This document shows positions 1-9,068 of a stretch of 43,016 nt of DNA, one piece after another. How positions within the stretch are numbered: position 1 is the first letter of the stretch; each line of letters starts with the position of its first letter. The DNA comes from Castellaniella hirudinis_A (GTDB lineage Bacteria > Pseudomonadota > Gammaproteobacteria > Burkholderiales > Burkholderiaceae_B), in NCBI RefSeq assembly GCF_047468865.1, contig NZ_JBLGTV010000019.1, positions 1 through 43,016 of the forward strand. Reading direction: 5' to 3'. The notes under the pieces are model-generated. The model was not told the origin of the DNA. It worked only from the letters and a program-made list of their open reading frames with translations, and ran no database searches. A program made the position numbers and the translations under genes.

Positions 1-8
1 ACAAAAAA
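1..8. repeat. attL: terminal direct repeat of the ICE
   Basis: The first eight bases, ACAAAAAA, recur exactly as the last eight bases of the window (43009-43016). One copy lies beyond the integrase gene and the other beyond the end of the trb operon. That is where the ends of a Tn4371-type ICE are expected. This family integrates with a short A/T-rich 8-bp repeat. Assignment as the att core is inference from position and identity of the copies. Confidence 0.7.
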
Positions 9-239
9 GTGCCGGTGTCAAGTCTTTCGCGCAAATCACGCAGGGCTTGAAACCGTATATGGGACAGTAGGTTAGCTCTTTTCGGGGCCGCTTTGCAGAA
101 CCGCGGCTTCGTCGGCTAGGAGCCACATAAGAGCGTCGGGAGAGAAAGCCGCATCGCACCGTGTCGTGCTGGATTGCCGAGGAACGGCGGGCCTGTCGCG
201 TCATCATAGCCCAAGAGGCTTGGCGGCATCCAGAATGAA
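9..239. other. left-end noncoding region
   Basis: There is no convincing gene between the left end and the trb terminator. TGCCGGTG at 10-17 is the reverse complement of CACCGGCA at 42913-42920 near the right end. It could be an integrase arm site, but 8 bp is weak evidence. No other structure was recognised. Confidence 0.4.
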
Positions 240-266
240 GAACGCGCAGCCGGTGGCTGCGCGTTC
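240..266 (-). terminator. terminator of the traG-trb operon
   Basis: A perfect 12-bp inverted repeat (arms 240-251 and 255-266, 3-base loop) lies 27 bases past the stop of the last transfer gene. Read leftward it is followed by the T-rich stretch TTCATTCTGG. The U tract is modest, so termination may be partial. Confidence 0.7.
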
Positions 267-293
267 GATGGATGCCGTTGGTATGTGACGCCA

Positions 294-539
294 TCATGTC
301 GGCTTCGATGGCGCGCTCCGGGTCGCCGTGCCCTTCCTGAATCCCCGATCCCCCGCCATGAACGCCTCCAGCATGTGCGGGATCAATTTCTCTGCATCGA
401 CCGCCTCGCCATACGCCTGCGCGTGCAGCGAGGCGTAGCGGTCGAGGTCGGCTTTCAGGCTTGCCGGGCAGGCAAAGGTCAGCTTGACGCTCTCGGTCTT
501 GGGCAGCGGCCCGAGCCGCAACTTCTTGGTCATGCTCAT
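294..539 (-). CDS. DUF2274 family protein, last gene of the trb operon
   Basis: This is an 81-residue protein of the DUF2274 family, a small protein regularly found directly after trbI in Tn4371-type and related ICEs. Its biochemical role is not known. The start ATG overlaps the trbI stop in an ATGA motif, so it is translationally coupled. The N-terminal part (KLRLGPLPKTESVKLTF, then SLKADLDRYASLHAQ) resembles a short strand followed by helices, compatible with a ribbon-helix-helix-like fold. That fold is inference. A hairpin terminator follows at once. The family call rests on sequence pattern and neighbourhood. Confidence 0.8.
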   Translation of the reverse strand: MSMTKKLRLGPLPKTESVKLTFACPASLKADLDRYASLHAQAYGEAVDAEKLIPHMLEAFMAGDRGFRKGTATRSAPSKPT

Positions 540-1804
540 TGCGAAGCACCCCGGTTGAAGAACAGCGGCTGGTACGGCCGCAGCACCAGATCCCGGTTAA
601 CGATGATGCGAACCGGCAGGCCCGGCCGGCTGGTCAGCGTCGGCTGGATGTTCATGTTGCGCCGGGTGATCTCCTGTCCGACTTGATTGATGCTGTCCTG
701 GGCGCTATCACGCCCGGCGATGACGATGCGGTTGCCGTCCTGGCGGTTCTCCGGCGCGGCCAGTTCGGCGCCCACGCCCAGCAGCGTCGTCAGCACCGCG
801 CCCGAGACGATGCGCTTCCAATGCCAGTCCACGTCGTCCTCCAGGCCGGCGTAGCCCGCTGGATCGGTGCCCACAAGGTTGTCGAGCGTCAGCGATGAGG
901 TATCCGGCAGGATGACCCGGTTCCACACCACCTGCACGCGGCTCTGCCCATAGCTGACCTGGCTGTTGTACTTGCCCAGGATGCGCGACCCCTGCGGGAT
1001 CAGCAGGAACTTGCCCGTGGCCGTGTCATAGACCGGCTCTGTGACGGTGGCGATCACATCGCCCGGAAGATCGGACTTGATGCCTGTCACCAGCGCCCCG
1101 GCGATCACGGTTCCGGCCATCACTTGATACGGCGACGCCGGCAGTGCCAGATGGCCGGAATTGCGGGTTTCCGTAGAACCGGCTTTCAGGAACGCCTCTT
1201 TCTGGTCTTGCCGGTTCTGCACGGCGGTCGGATCGGATGGCTGCGCCGCCGTCGAGGCCGGCCCGGGGGCGAGCGGATCGAAGGCCGCGAGCGTGCTTGC
1301 AGCGCCAGGCACACCCGGCGCTGCCAATGCCACCGTGGCCGCGGCTTGGCCGCCCGAGCGGAAGAACACCGACGAAGCCGCAGCGGCCTCCGCTTCCTTG
1401 CGCAAAGCGTCGTTGGGATCATGGCCGGGGGCCGCGTAAGCGGCCACGGCTGGCTGCTGCGAGTTCACGATGGCTGGCCCCAGGTCGCCCGGCAGCGGTG
1501 GCCCCAGCTCGGGCACCTTCGGCGGCAGCTTCGAGTAATCGGCCGGCAGGCCATCCAGCCCTTCGGACTTCGAGACGCGATCGACGTTGTAAAGCTCGGT
1601 CTGCTCGCCCGCGCCCCGCCGGTGCGGCTGCAATGACCAGATCGTGGCACCGAGCACGGCGACCGACAGGCCGCCGACGAGGGCGGCCAGCGTGCGCCGG
1701 TTCAGGCGCGTGACCGGGCGCGGGCGGGCGCGCAGCGCCACCGCCTCGGGCGCTACCTTGCCCGCCTGCGGCGTGGCGAGGTCGGGGGTGTCGTCCTGGC
1801 TCAT
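536..1804 (-). CDS. trbI: TrbI, VirB10-like type IV secretion protein
   Basis: This 422-residue protein is the VirB10/TrbI component that spans the envelope and joins the inner-membrane ATPases to the outer-membrane core of the conjugation channel. The short cytoplasmic N terminus is followed by one membrane segment at about residues 40-60 (LAALVGGLSVAVLGATIWSL). A proline/alanine-rich periplasmic linker comes next. The conserved C-terminal beta-barrel domain starts near residue 225, with IAGALVTGIKSDLPGDVIATV and LLIPQGSRILGKYNSQV. Length is normal for the family. It starts 2 bases after the trbG stop and overlaps the DUF2274 gene by 4 bases. It acts with TrbG (VirB9) and TrbF (VirB8). Confidence 0.95.
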   Translation of the reverse strand: MSQDDTPDLATPQAGKVAPEAVALRARPRPVTRLNRRTLAALVGGLSVAVLGATIWSLQPHRRGAGEQTELYNVDRVSKSEGLDGLPADYSKLPPKVPELGPPLPGDLGPAIVNSQQPAVAAYAAPGHDPNDALRKEAEAAAASSVFFRSGGQAAATVALAAPGVPGAASTLAAFDPLAPGPASTAAQPSDPTAVQNRQDQKEAFLKAGSTETRNSGHLALPASPYQVMAGTVIAGALVTGIKSDLPGDVIATVTEPVYDTATGKFLLIPQGSRILGKYNSQVSYGQSRVQVVWNRVILPDTSSLTLDNLVGTDPAGYAGLEDDVDWHWKRIVSGAVLTTLLGVGAELAAPENRQDGNRIVIAGRDSAQDSINQVGQEITRRNMNIQPTLTSRPGLPVRIIVNRDLVLRPYQPLFFNRGASQ

Positions 1805-1806
1805 GG

Positions 1807-2796
1807 TCAGTTCCTCCGCGTTCCGTCGGTGCGCTCGATCCGCACCACGTCACCCTTGTCCCCGCCCAGCCGCAACTCGGCAGCGCCGAACAGGCGATCC
1901 ACGATGAAATACGGCGAGCGGAAGCGGTAGTTCACCAACTGCCCGTCGCCCTGGGCACCAATGACGAACAACGGCGGCAGCTCGCCTTGTGCGATGCCCG
2001 CCGGGAACTGGATATAGACCTTCGCGCCATCGTCGAAGGCGCGCAGTGGCTTCCAGGGCGGATTGCTGCCGCTGATCGTGTAGCGGAAGCGCAGGTTCTC
2101 CAGCGACAGCCCGGTATCGACCGGCGCGGCGGCGCTGGCCGCCTGCGCCTGGCGCTGCAAAGCCAGCATCCGGTCGCGCGGGTACTCCCACGACACGGAT
2201 GCCATCCATGTTTTCTCGGTCGAAGCCAGCTCCAGCAGGTACGTCCTGCGGCTGGTGGTGATGACGAGATTGGTCTTGAGGCCCGAGCGGATCGGCTTGA
2301 CCAGCACGTTCACGCGCAGGTCGGCACCGCTGCCGCTGGACGTGTCGCCCACGATCCAGCGCACGGTATCGCCGGCGGCCACCGTTACCAGCTCCTCACC
2401 CGGCTGGAGCGAAACCACGGTCACGCGGCCCACGGCCGCATAGACCTGGTACAGCGCGCCATCGGTGAAGGGCCACACCTGAATCGCGTTGACGTAGCCC
2501 TCGCGCGTGGGCGCGACGCGCGCCTCGGCATTGGCCCGCGAGACGCGCACCTTCTCATCGGCCGGTTCCGGCACCGGCTTGGCATCCTCGGCTTCGGGCA
2601 ACGGCTGCAACTGCGCCGGCATCGGCAGCACCTCGGGCACAGCCACCACCTCTACCGGCGCGGGCGGCTCGGGCAGCGGCTGGGCCTGTACTGGCTCATC
2701 GAGCGAGATGACCGGCGGCGGCCTGCCCTGCGTGGCGCAGCCCGCAAGGGCAGCGAGCATCAACGGCAAAGCGAAAAAGCGGAAAGACAGGTTCAT
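1807..2796 (-). CDS. trbG: TrbG, VirB9-like conjugal transfer protein
   Basis: This 329-residue protein is the VirB9/TrbG part of the outer-membrane core complex. The start at 2796 (MNLSFRFFALPLMLAALAGC) is preferred over an in-frame upstream start because AAGGAG lies just ahead of it and the ATG overlaps the trbF stop in ATGA. It then begins with a lipoprotein-type signal (LAALAGC), suggesting a lipidated N terminus. A proline/glutamate-rich linker follows. The VirB9 domain comes next, with TREGYVNAIQVWPFTDGALYQV and, in the C-terminal half, MASVSWEYPRDRML. It is co-transcribed with trbF and trbI. Confidence 0.95.
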   Translation of the reverse strand: MNLSFRFFALPLMLAALAGCATQGRPPPVISLDEPVQAQPLPEPPAPVEVVAVPEVLPMPAQLQPLPEAEDAKPVPEPADEKVRVSRANAEARVAPTREGYVNAIQVWPFTDGALYQVYAAVGRVTVVSLQPGEELVTVAAGDTVRWIVGDTSSGSGADLRVNVLVKPIRSGLKTNLVITTSRRTYLLELASTEKTWMASVSWEYPRDRMLALQRQAQAASAAAPVDTGLSLENLRFRYTISGSNPPWKPLRAFDDGAKVYIQFPAGIAQGELPPLFVIGAQGDGQLVNYRFRSPYFIVDRLFGAAELRLGGDKGDVVRIERTDGTRRN

Positions 2797-3497
2797 GGTT
2801 TTACTCCTTCGGAAGAATCCAGTTCGCGGCTCCACGACAGGCCATTGACGTAAATGCCGAGAGGGTTCTTGCGCAGGCGTTCCTCGGTGCGTGGCGTCTG
2901 CTGCACGATGGAAATCACGGCGTTCCAGCGTTCAGTGCCTGCGGCGGCGCCGTTGACGTAGCGCCGCTCCGTCCAGCGCACGTTGAAAGACGTGTCGCTG
3001 GCACGGGTCACGCTGGCAATCTGCACCGTCACCGACTCCTTGCCGATGCGCGCGAACGGGTCGTTGACCCGTGCGTAGTCGTTGAGCACGGCCGCGCCCT
3101 TGTCGGTCGTGTAGTCGTAGGCGTCCAGCCAGTTCTGGCGGACGACAATGGGGTCGATGGACAGCGAGCGCACCAGCGTCACGAAGCGCGCGATGTGGTG
3201 CGCGGTCTGCGCATCGTTGGGCCGGTACGGCGTGGCGGCTTCGCCCACGGCGCGCACCTGGCCCGCGTTGTCCACCTCCACCACGTAAGGCGTCACGATG
3301 GACTGCGCCGAGCGCCACACCAGGCCGCCGGCCATCAGAAGTGCGAGCGTGAGGCACCCGAAGGCCATCAGCCGCCAGTTCTTCGCCTGCACACGCGGCG
3401 AGCCGATACGGTCGTCCCACACCTGGCCGGCAGCTTGGTACGGCGTGGCAGGCTGCGGCGTGTCGGCATAGCGCACCTGCGGTTTCTTGAATCGCAT
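2793..3497 (-). CDS. trbF: TrbF, VirB8-like conjugal transfer protein
   Basis: This is a 234-residue VirB8/TrbF inner-membrane assembly factor of the type IV secretion system. Recognisable parts are a short cytoplasmic N terminus (RFKKPQVRYADTPQPATPYQ), one membrane helix at about residues 45-65 (LMAFGCLTLALLMAGGLVW), and a periplasmic NTF2-like domain with DPIVVRQNWLDAYDY and FNVRWTERRYVNG. The size is typical. It lies 12 bases after the trbL stop and overlaps the trbG start. VirB8 proteins dimerise and contact VirB9 and VirB10. Confidence 0.95.
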   Translation of the reverse strand: MRFKKPQVRYADTPQPATPYQAAGQVWDDRIGSPRVQAKNWRLMAFGCLTLALLMAGGLVWRSAQSIVTPYVVEVDNAGQVRAVGEAATPYRPNDAQTAHHIARFVTLVRSLSIDPIVVRQNWLDAYDYTTDKGAAVLNDYARVNDPFARIGKESVTVQIASVTRASDTSFNVRWTERRYVNGAAAGTERWNAVISIVQQTPRTEERLRKNPLGIYVNGLSWSRELDSSEGVKP

Positions 3498-3509
3498 GGT
3501 CAGTTCTCC

Positions 3510-4895
3510 TTATGAATCGGAATCGCGCAGGCTTGGCCCTTGGCCGGAGCCGCCGCCATCGCCACCGCGCAGCGCGTGGGCGGTGGTGGTCGCGGCATGG
3601 GTGAGTTGCTGGCGGCGATGCAGGCGCTTGGCCCAAGCGGGCTGTTCCTGTGTCTGCGCCGTAGCGGCGCCGGATGCGGCCTCGCCTGCGGCACCCTGAC
3701 CGGATGCCGCGCCCGCGCCGCTATCGGCAGCAGCGCCATTCCAGCCAGCGCGGAAGGGAGCGGCCATGCGTTGCCCGGCAGCGGAAGCGCGGGATGCAGC
3801 GCCTCGCCCGGCTGCCTGCGCGCCGGTCTTGGCGACGTTGCCCAGGCCCGCCATTGCGCCTTTCGCACCACCACCTGCGGCGGCGGAGCCGGCCTGGAAC
3901 GCCGATTTCGCACTACCAGCCGCCGACGTGGCGGCACGCGCACCAGCGCCGGCCAGCTTGGCGGCAGCCGGGGCCATGCGCGCGCCAGCGGCCACGGCAC
4001 CGCCTACGCCCGTCGCAGCGGCGCCAATGGCGACGGCCGTGCCGGCAGCGCCGACAGCAGCACCGGCCATTGCGCCCGCGCCGAGTTGCGGCGCACCGGA
4101 CACGAGGCCCGTGGCAATGCCGGGGCCGAAGATCCCCAGCGCCAGCAGCGTGAGTGAGGCCAGCATGATGACCAGCGCGTGGTCGATGGACGGCTCGGCG
4201 GGATGGACTTGGAACTGAGCGAACAAGCCCGAGCCGATCCCGACGATCACGGCCAGCACCAGAACCTTGACGCCGGAGGCCACCACGTTGCCTAAGACCT
4301 TTTCGGCGAGGAACGCGGTCTTGTTCCAGAGCGCGAATGGCACCAGCACGAATCCGGCGAGCGTGGTCAGCTTGAACTCGATCAGCGTGATGAACAGTTG
4401 GATCGCCAGCACGAAGAAGCACAGGACCACGACCAGCCACGCGAGGAACATCACCACGATGGGGTCGAGGTTCACGAACACTTCGGGAAAGCCCGCCATC
4501 TCGCCGATCTGCTCCAGAATCGGCGCCCCGGCGTCGATGCCGGTTTTCGCCAGCCGGCCCGGCTGCAAGAAGTTCTCCATCGTGATGGCCGAGCCGGTGG
4601 CGGTGATGCCCAATCCCGCAAACGAGCGGAACACGATGCTGGCCAGCCAGTTGAAGTTGTTGATGATGTAAGCGAAGGCACCGACGTAGAGCACCTTGCG
4701 CAGCAGCTTGGCGATCACGTCCTCGCCCTGGCCGGTGGCATGGCTCATGGCCCAATACAGGCCGGCGATCGTCATGTCGATGACGATTAGCGTGGCCGTG
4801 AGGAACGCCACTTCGCCCCGCAGCAGCCCGAAACCCGAGTCGATATAAGCGGCAAAGGTGTTGAGGAACTGGTCGATGATGGTCACGTCATTCAT
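3510..4895 (-). CDS. trbL: TrbL, VirB6-like polytopic membrane protein
   Basis: This 461-residue TrbL/VirB6 protein is the polytopic inner-membrane part of the channel. The first 270 residues carry several hydrophobic helices, for example VAFLTATLIVIDMTIAGLYW, IVVMFLAWLVVVLCFFVLAI and VLVLAVIVGIGSGLFAQF. The remainder is an Ala/Gly-rich low-complexity tail ending in a polar segment, which is common in TrbL of this group. The ATG overlaps the stop of the trbK-like gene in ATGA. The tail gives long open frames on the other strand, which are not genes. Confidence 0.93.
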   Translation of the reverse strand: MNDVTIIDQFLNTFAAYIDSGFGLLRGEVAFLTATLIVIDMTIAGLYWAMSHATGQGEDVIAKLLRKVLYVGAFAYIINNFNWLASIVFRSFAGLGITATGSAITMENFLQPGRLAKTGIDAGAPILEQIGEMAGFPEVFVNLDPIVVMFLAWLVVVLCFFVLAIQLFITLIEFKLTTLAGFVLVPFALWNKTAFLAEKVLGNVVASGVKVLVLAVIVGIGSGLFAQFQVHPAEPSIDHALVIMLASLTLLALGIFGPGIATGLVSGAPQLGAGAMAGAAVGAAGTAVAIGAAATGVGGAVAAGARMAPAAAKLAGAGARAATSAAGSAKSAFQAGSAAAGGGAKGAMAGLGNVAKTGAQAAGRGAASRASAAGQRMAAPFRAGWNGAAADSGAGAASGQGAAGEAASGAATAQTQEQPAWAKRLHRRQQLTHAATTTAHALRGGDGGGSGQGPSLRDSDS

Positions 4896-5212
4896 GGCGT
4901 GTCCTCCGGTTCGGCGGGATCGGCCGGCGCCATGCCATCGGCCGGCTCCTCGAAGCTCGGCGGGATCGGCGGCAGGTCGGCCAGCGTCTGGTACTCATCC
5001 GGCCCGGCCTGGCCGGAGAAGAAGCGCCGCCGGAAGGCTTCGGCGGCGGCACGGCAAGCATCCTCGCCCGTGGCCTGCCGGTCGGCCGCGCATTGCGCGC
5101 GCAATGCCTTCAGCCGCACGGGATCGGCGGCCAGGGCATCGGCAAGGTGGTCGGCCGGCTGCTCGCCGCAAGCGGCCAGCAGCGCGACACACAGGACGAG
5201 GACGCATCGCAT
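4892..5212 (-). CDS. trbK: TrbK-like entry-exclusion lipoprotein
   Basis: This 106-residue protein has a signal peptide ending in a lipobox (VALLAAC). It sits between trbJ and trbL, where entry-exclusion proteins (TrbK/EexN type) lie in this operon family. Such proteins stop a donor from transferring into a cell that already carries the element. The central pattern DPVRLKALRAQCAADR...RRRFF matches the lipoprotein encoded at 12842-13120, so the element carries two relatives. The start follows the trbJ stop by 12 bases and the stop overlaps trbL. Exclusion function is inferred from family and place. Confidence 0.8.
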   Translation of the reverse strand: MRCVLVLCVALLAACGEQPADHLADALAADPVRLKALRAQCAADRQATGEDACRAAAEAFRRRFFSGQAGPDEYQTLADLPPIPPSFEEPADGMAPADPAEPEDTP

Positions 5213-5224
5213 GGCGGCCTCCCG

Positions 5225-5950
5225 TCAGTTGCCGTAGAAGTTCACGGGCTGCGTCGTGTACGGCGTGCCTTCCCCGAGGAAGCGCCGTCGCACTTCGCGG
5301 GCGCGCTCGGTGGCCGCCGCCTGCCGCGCCAGTTCCAGCGAGGCGGCCCGGTCTTGCGTGATCTGGAGCCGCTGCGACTGGATCGACTGCTTGGCCTGCA
5401 AGGCGAGCAACTGGTTCATTGCCTGCATCGCTTGCAGCGCGCCTTGCGCCGACTGGCTCTTGCCGACCAGATCGGCCAGCACGCTTTCGTCTTCGCCCAG
5501 GTTCTGCGACACCTGCGCCTGCATCTGCATGGTGATCTGCAAACCGTTGAGCGTGTTCTTCCACCGCTCCTGCGCGTCGCGGTACATCTGGTCGCCGCTG
5601 ACGGTGGCGGCGTATTGCTCCGGGTACAGGCGCGCGAACTCCCGATCGAGGTTCGTCACGTCGTAGGCCAAGCCTCGCGCATGGGCGATCAGCCGCTCGG
5701 TGGTCGCCAGGTTGGCGCGCAACTGGCCGACCACGCTGGACGGCAGGCTGGCGAGGTTGCGCGCCTGGTTCATCAGCATCTGCGCTTCGTTCTGAAGCTG
5801 CTGGATTTGGTTGTTGATCTGCTCCAGCGTGCGGATCGCGGTCAGCGTGTTCTGCACGAGGTTCGTGGGGTCGATCACGACCCATTGCGCATGGGCGGTG
5901 GCGGTGCAAAGCATGGCCGCGATGGCAGCGGCGACAAGGCGCTTCTTCAT
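5225..5950 (-). CDS. trbJ: TrbJ, VirB5-like conjugal transfer protein
   Basis: This is a 241-residue TrbJ/VirB5 family protein, a periplasmic minor pilus component. It has a signal peptide (KKRLVAAAIAAMLCTATAHA, cleavage after AHA). The long mature part is helical and Gln-rich (TAIRTLEQINNQIQQLQNEA, then several LQ-rich heptad-like runs), typical of VirB5. The ATG overlaps the trbE stop. Length is normal. Confidence 0.93.
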   Translation of the reverse strand: MKKRLVAAAIAAMLCTATAHAQWVVIDPTNLVQNTLTAIRTLEQINNQIQQLQNEAQMLMNQARNLASLPSSVVGQLRANLATTERLIAHARGLAYDVTNLDREFARLYPEQYAATVSGDQMYRDAQERWKNTLNGLQITMQMQAQVSQNLGEDESVLADLVGKSQSAQGALQAMQAMNQLLALQAKQSIQSQRLQITQDRAASLELARQAAATERAREVRRRFLGEGTPYTTQPVNFYGN

Positions 5951-8400
5951 GGCAGGTTCTCCAGGGGTTGGTCAGCGAGGGAACCCGGCGCGAGGCCGGG
6001 GAACGAGGGCAGCAGGTCAGCCGCCCAATCGAGGCCGCGATGGCGCAGCCAGGCACCCGCGAAGCCGGGCGTGCCGGCGTCCAGCAGCACGCGGTCTATG
6101 TCGCGCTGGTCTTGCGGCGTGGAAGCGCCCGCAAACGCCAGCGCTGCCGGCCCCAGGTCGAGGTCGAACAGGCGGTTGCCGAGGCGGGATTGGTAGTAGT
6201 AGTCGCGCTTGGGCTGCGCGGTGGCGACAATCTCGATCTGGCGGCTGTTGAGCCCGAAACCCTCGTAGATCGTGAGAATCTGCGGCTCGGTCGCCTGCGG
6301 GTTGGGCAGGAAGATGCGGCTCGCGCAGCTTTCGATGATCGCGGGCGCGATACTCGAATCCTTGATGTCCGCGAGCGACTGCGTGGCGAAGATCACCGAC
6401 ACATTTTTCTTGCGCAGCGTCTTGAGCCACTGGCGGATGCGCGCCGCAAACACCGGGTCATCAAGGAACAGCCACGCTTCATCGAGGATCAGCAGCGTGG
6501 GCGCACCGTCAAAGCGTTCATCGAAACGCGCAAAGAGGTAATGCAGCACGGCCATGACGGCGGCCTTGCTGTGCATCAGCTCCTCCATCTCGAAGCACTG
6601 CACCTCGGCCATGCCCAGCCGGTCGTGGTCGGCGTCCAGCAGCTTGCCGTGCGCGCCGCCGAGCACATACGGCGCGAGTGCCTGGCGCAGCGCGTTCGAT
6701 TGCAACAGCACGGAAAGCCCCGTCATCGTGCGCTGCTCCACCGGCGCACCGGCGAGGCTGCCGAGTGCCGACCAGATGGCGGCCTTCTCGTCGGGGTTGA
6801 CCGCCACGCCTTCGTGCAGCAAGCGGCCTTCGATCCATTCGGCCGCCCAGGTGCGGTAGCCCTCGCGGTCGATGCGTGCAAGCGGCTGGAAGGCGATTTC
6901 TCCGTCCGTGCCCAGGTCGTAGTGCTCGCCGCCCAGCCCGAGGATGGTGGCGCGCATCGAACGCCCCATGTCGAACGCGAAGATGCGTGAGCCGCGATAG
7001 CGGCGGAACTGCATCGCCAGCGTGGCGAGCAAGACCGACTTGCCCATGCCAGTCGGGCCGGCGACCAGCGTGTGACCCACGTCGCCGATGTGCGTCACCA
7101 GCCGGAACGGCGTCGCGCCATCGGTGCGCGTGACGATCAGCGGCGGGCCGTCGAGGTGGTCGTTCTTCTCCGGCCCCGCCCATACCGCCGACACCGGCAT
7201 CATGTGGGCCAGATTCAGTGTCGAGACGATGGGCTGGCGCACGTTGGCGTAGGCGTTGCCCGGAATGGACGACAGCCACGCATCCACGGCGTTGAGCGCT
7301 TCGGGAATGGTCACGAAGCCCCGGCCCTGGATGACGCGCTCCACCATGCGCAGCTTCTCGTCCGCCACGGCGGCGTCCTCGTCCATGACGGTGACGGTCG
7401 CCGTCAGGTAGCCGAAGGCGACTTGATCGCTGCCCAACTCCTGCAAGGCAGCGTCCGCATCGGCGGCCTTGTTGTTGGCGTCGGTATCGACCAGCGGGCT
7501 TTCCTGCTGGAAGATCGCTTCGCGCAGCAGCGCGATGACGTTCTTGCGCTTGGCGAACCACTGGCGGCGCAGGCGGGAAAGTTCTTTCTCCGCCTCGGCT
7601 TTGTCGAGGCAGAGAAAGCGCGTGCTCCAGCGGTACGCAAAGCCAAGGCGGTTGAGGTCATCCAGAATCCCCGGCCAGGTCGAGGTCGGGAAACCTCGCA
7701 CCGACACCACGCGCAGGTGCTGGTTGCCCAGCATGGGCGCCAGGCCACCGACCAGCGGCGAGTCGGTCAGCAGCGCGTCGATGTGGAACGGCACTTCGGG
7801 CACGCCCACGCGATAGCGCCGCGTCGAGATGGTCGCGTGCAGGTAGGTCAGCGTCTGGCTGTCATCGAGCCAGGCGATCTCCGGCATCACGCCGTCGAGC
7901 AGGTCAAAGACGCGATCCGTTTCCGCGACGAAGGCTTGCAGCCGCCCGCGCCAGTCCACGCCGGTCGTCGGCGTGTTCTCGTAGAGCATCGTGGCTGCAC
8001 GGGCGCGGGATTCTTCCGGCGGCAGGTAAAGCAGCGTCAGGTGATAGCCGCTCTCGAAGTGATTGCCCGATTCCTCGAAGGCGGCCCGGCGTTCTTCCTC
8101 CACCAGCCACGAAAGCGGCTCGGGAAACTCCGAGCGCGGATAGTCGGCGGCGGCGCGGCGCTCGGCCTCGATGAACAGCGCCCAGCCCGATCCCATGCGA
8201 CGCAGCGCGTTGTTCAACCGCGCCGACGTGGCGATTAGCTCGCCTTGCGTCGCGCTGTCGAGGTCAGGCCCGCGAAACCGGGCCGTGCGCTGGAAACTGC
8301 CGTCCTTGTTCAAGACGACGCCCGGTGCGACCAGCCCGGCCCAGGGCAGCCAGTCGGCAAGCAAGGCCGGGCGCTGGCGGTATTCGGCGAGGTTCAGCAT
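5947..8400 (-). CDS. trbE: TrbE, VirB4-like type IV secretion ATPase
   Basis: This 817-residue VirB4/TrbE protein is the largest ATPase of the secretion channel and powers pilus biogenesis and substrate transfer. The N-terminal CagE/TrbE/VirB4 domain begins with LAEYRQRPALLADWLPWAGL. The C-terminal motor domain has Walker A GPTGMGKS at about residues 448-455 and Walker B LLILDEAWLF at about 636-645. FATQSLADI follows as the next conserved motif. Length matches the family. The start lies 15 bases after the trbD stop. Confidence 0.96.
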   Translation of the reverse strand: MLNLAEYRQRPALLADWLPWAGLVAPGVVLNKDGSFQRTARFRGPDLDSATQGELIATSARLNNALRRMGSGWALFIEAERRAAADYPRSEFPEPLSWLVEEERRAAFEESGNHFESGYHLTLLYLPPEESRARAATMLYENTPTTGVDWRGRLQAFVAETDRVFDLLDGVMPEIAWLDDSQTLTYLHATISTRRYRVGVPEVPFHIDALLTDSPLVGGLAPMLGNQHLRVVSVRGFPTSTWPGILDDLNRLGFAYRWSTRFLCLDKAEAEKELSRLRRQWFAKRKNVIALLREAIFQQESPLVDTDANNKAADADAALQELGSDQVAFGYLTATVTVMDEDAAVADEKLRMVERVIQGRGFVTIPEALNAVDAWLSSIPGNAYANVRQPIVSTLNLAHMMPVSAVWAGPEKNDHLDGPPLIVTRTDGATPFRLVTHIGDVGHTLVAGPTGMGKSVLLATLAMQFRRYRGSRIFAFDMGRSMRATILGLGGEHYDLGTDGEIAFQPLARIDREGYRTWAAEWIEGRLLHEGVAVNPDEKAAIWSALGSLAGAPVEQRTMTGLSVLLQSNALRQALAPYVLGGAHGKLLDADHDRLGMAEVQCFEMEELMHSKAAVMAVLHYLFARFDERFDGAPTLLILDEAWLFLDDPVFAARIRQWLKTLRKKNVSVIFATQSLADIKDSSIAPAIIESCASRIFLPNPQATEPQILTIYEGFGLNSRQIEIVATAQPKRDYYYQSRLGNRLFDLDLGPAALAFAGASTPQDQRDIDRVLLDAGTPGFAGAWLRHRGLDWAADLLPSFPGLAPGSLADQPLENLP

Positions 8401-8415
8401 CGCGGCGTCCTCCCC

Positions 8416-8688
8416 TCACACGTCCAGCAGCGGGCGGTGCTTGATGTGCCGGGCGAAGACCTGCATGAACTGCGGATCGACGCGCGCGCCCCATACCGCC
8501 AGCGAATGGCCGACAACCCAGAGCACCACGCCCGGAATCCACAGTTGCAGGCCCAGGCCGACAGCGGCGGCCAGCGTGCCGTTGGCGATCGCAACGGTGC
8601 GCGGCGCACCGCCAAGCAGAATCGGCTCGGTCAGCGAGCGATGCAGCGGCACCTCGAAGCCGTCCGCGAAGGTGTCCGGGGCACTCAT
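8416..8688 (-). CDS. trbD: TrbD, VirB3-like conjugal transfer protein
   Basis: This 90-residue VirB3/TrbD protein is a small inner-membrane partner of VirB4. The start at 8688 (MSAPDTFADGFEVPLHRSL) was chosen because this ATG overlaps the trbC stop in ATGA. The polar N terminus with FEVPLHRSLTEPILLGGAPR is the family signature. One or two membrane segments follow (VAIANGTLAAAVGLGLQLWI and GVVLWVVGHSLAVWGA). Placement between trbC and trbE is canonical. Confidence 0.93.
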   Translation of the reverse strand: MSAPDTFADGFEVPLHRSLTEPILLGGAPRTVAIANGTLAAAVGLGLQLWIPGVVLWVVGHSLAVWGARVDPQFMQVFARHIKHRPLLDV

Positions 8689-9068
8689 ACGACGGCCCCG
8701 CCGGAGAAGCTGAAGAACGACAGGAAGAAGCTCGAAGCTGCGAAGGCGATGGACAGACCGAAGACGATCTGGATCAGCTTGCGGAAGCCGCCGGACGTGT
8801 CGCCGAAGGCGAGCGCGAGGCCCGTGGCGATGATGATGATGACCGCGACGATGCGCGCCACCGGCCCCTGGATGGATTCGAGGATGGATTGCAGCGGGCC
8901 TTCCCACGGCATCGAGGAACCGGCTGCCTGCGCGGTTCCGGCCAGGAACAGCAGCAGCGCGGCCAGCATCAGCCCTTGCGCCGCAGGGCGGGCCAGACTA
9001 TGCAGCCGTGCGAGGCGCAAAGCCGGGTTTGCAGAAAAACGGAAAGCAGGAACGATCATCTGCGTCAT
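8685..9068 (-). CDS. trbC: TrbC, VirB2-like pilin precursor
   Basis: This 127-residue protein is the VirB2/TrbC major pilin precursor. A long basic signal region ends near QAAG. Two hydrophobic segments follow (LMLAALLLFLAGTAQAAG before cleavage, then IVAVIIIIATGLALAFG and IVFGLSIAFAASSFFLSFF). In IncP-type systems TrbC is cyclised by the TraF peptidase, and a TraF homologue is encoded at 26232-26831. It overlaps both trbB and trbD by 4 bases. Confidence 0.92.
   Translation of the reverse strand: MTQMIVPAFRFSANPALRLARLHSLARPAAQGLMLAALLLFLAGTAQAAGSSMPWEGPLQSILESIQGPVARIVAVIIIIATGLALAFGDTSGGFRKLIQIVFGLSIAFAASSFFLSFFSFSGGAVV

Noticed and set aside
10..17. Inverted repeat TGCCGGTG/CACCGGCA near the two ends as transposon-like terminal inverted repeats
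   Set aside because: It is only 8 bp and not at the termini, and the element has a tyrosine integrase rather than a DDE transposase. At most it could be an integrase arm site.
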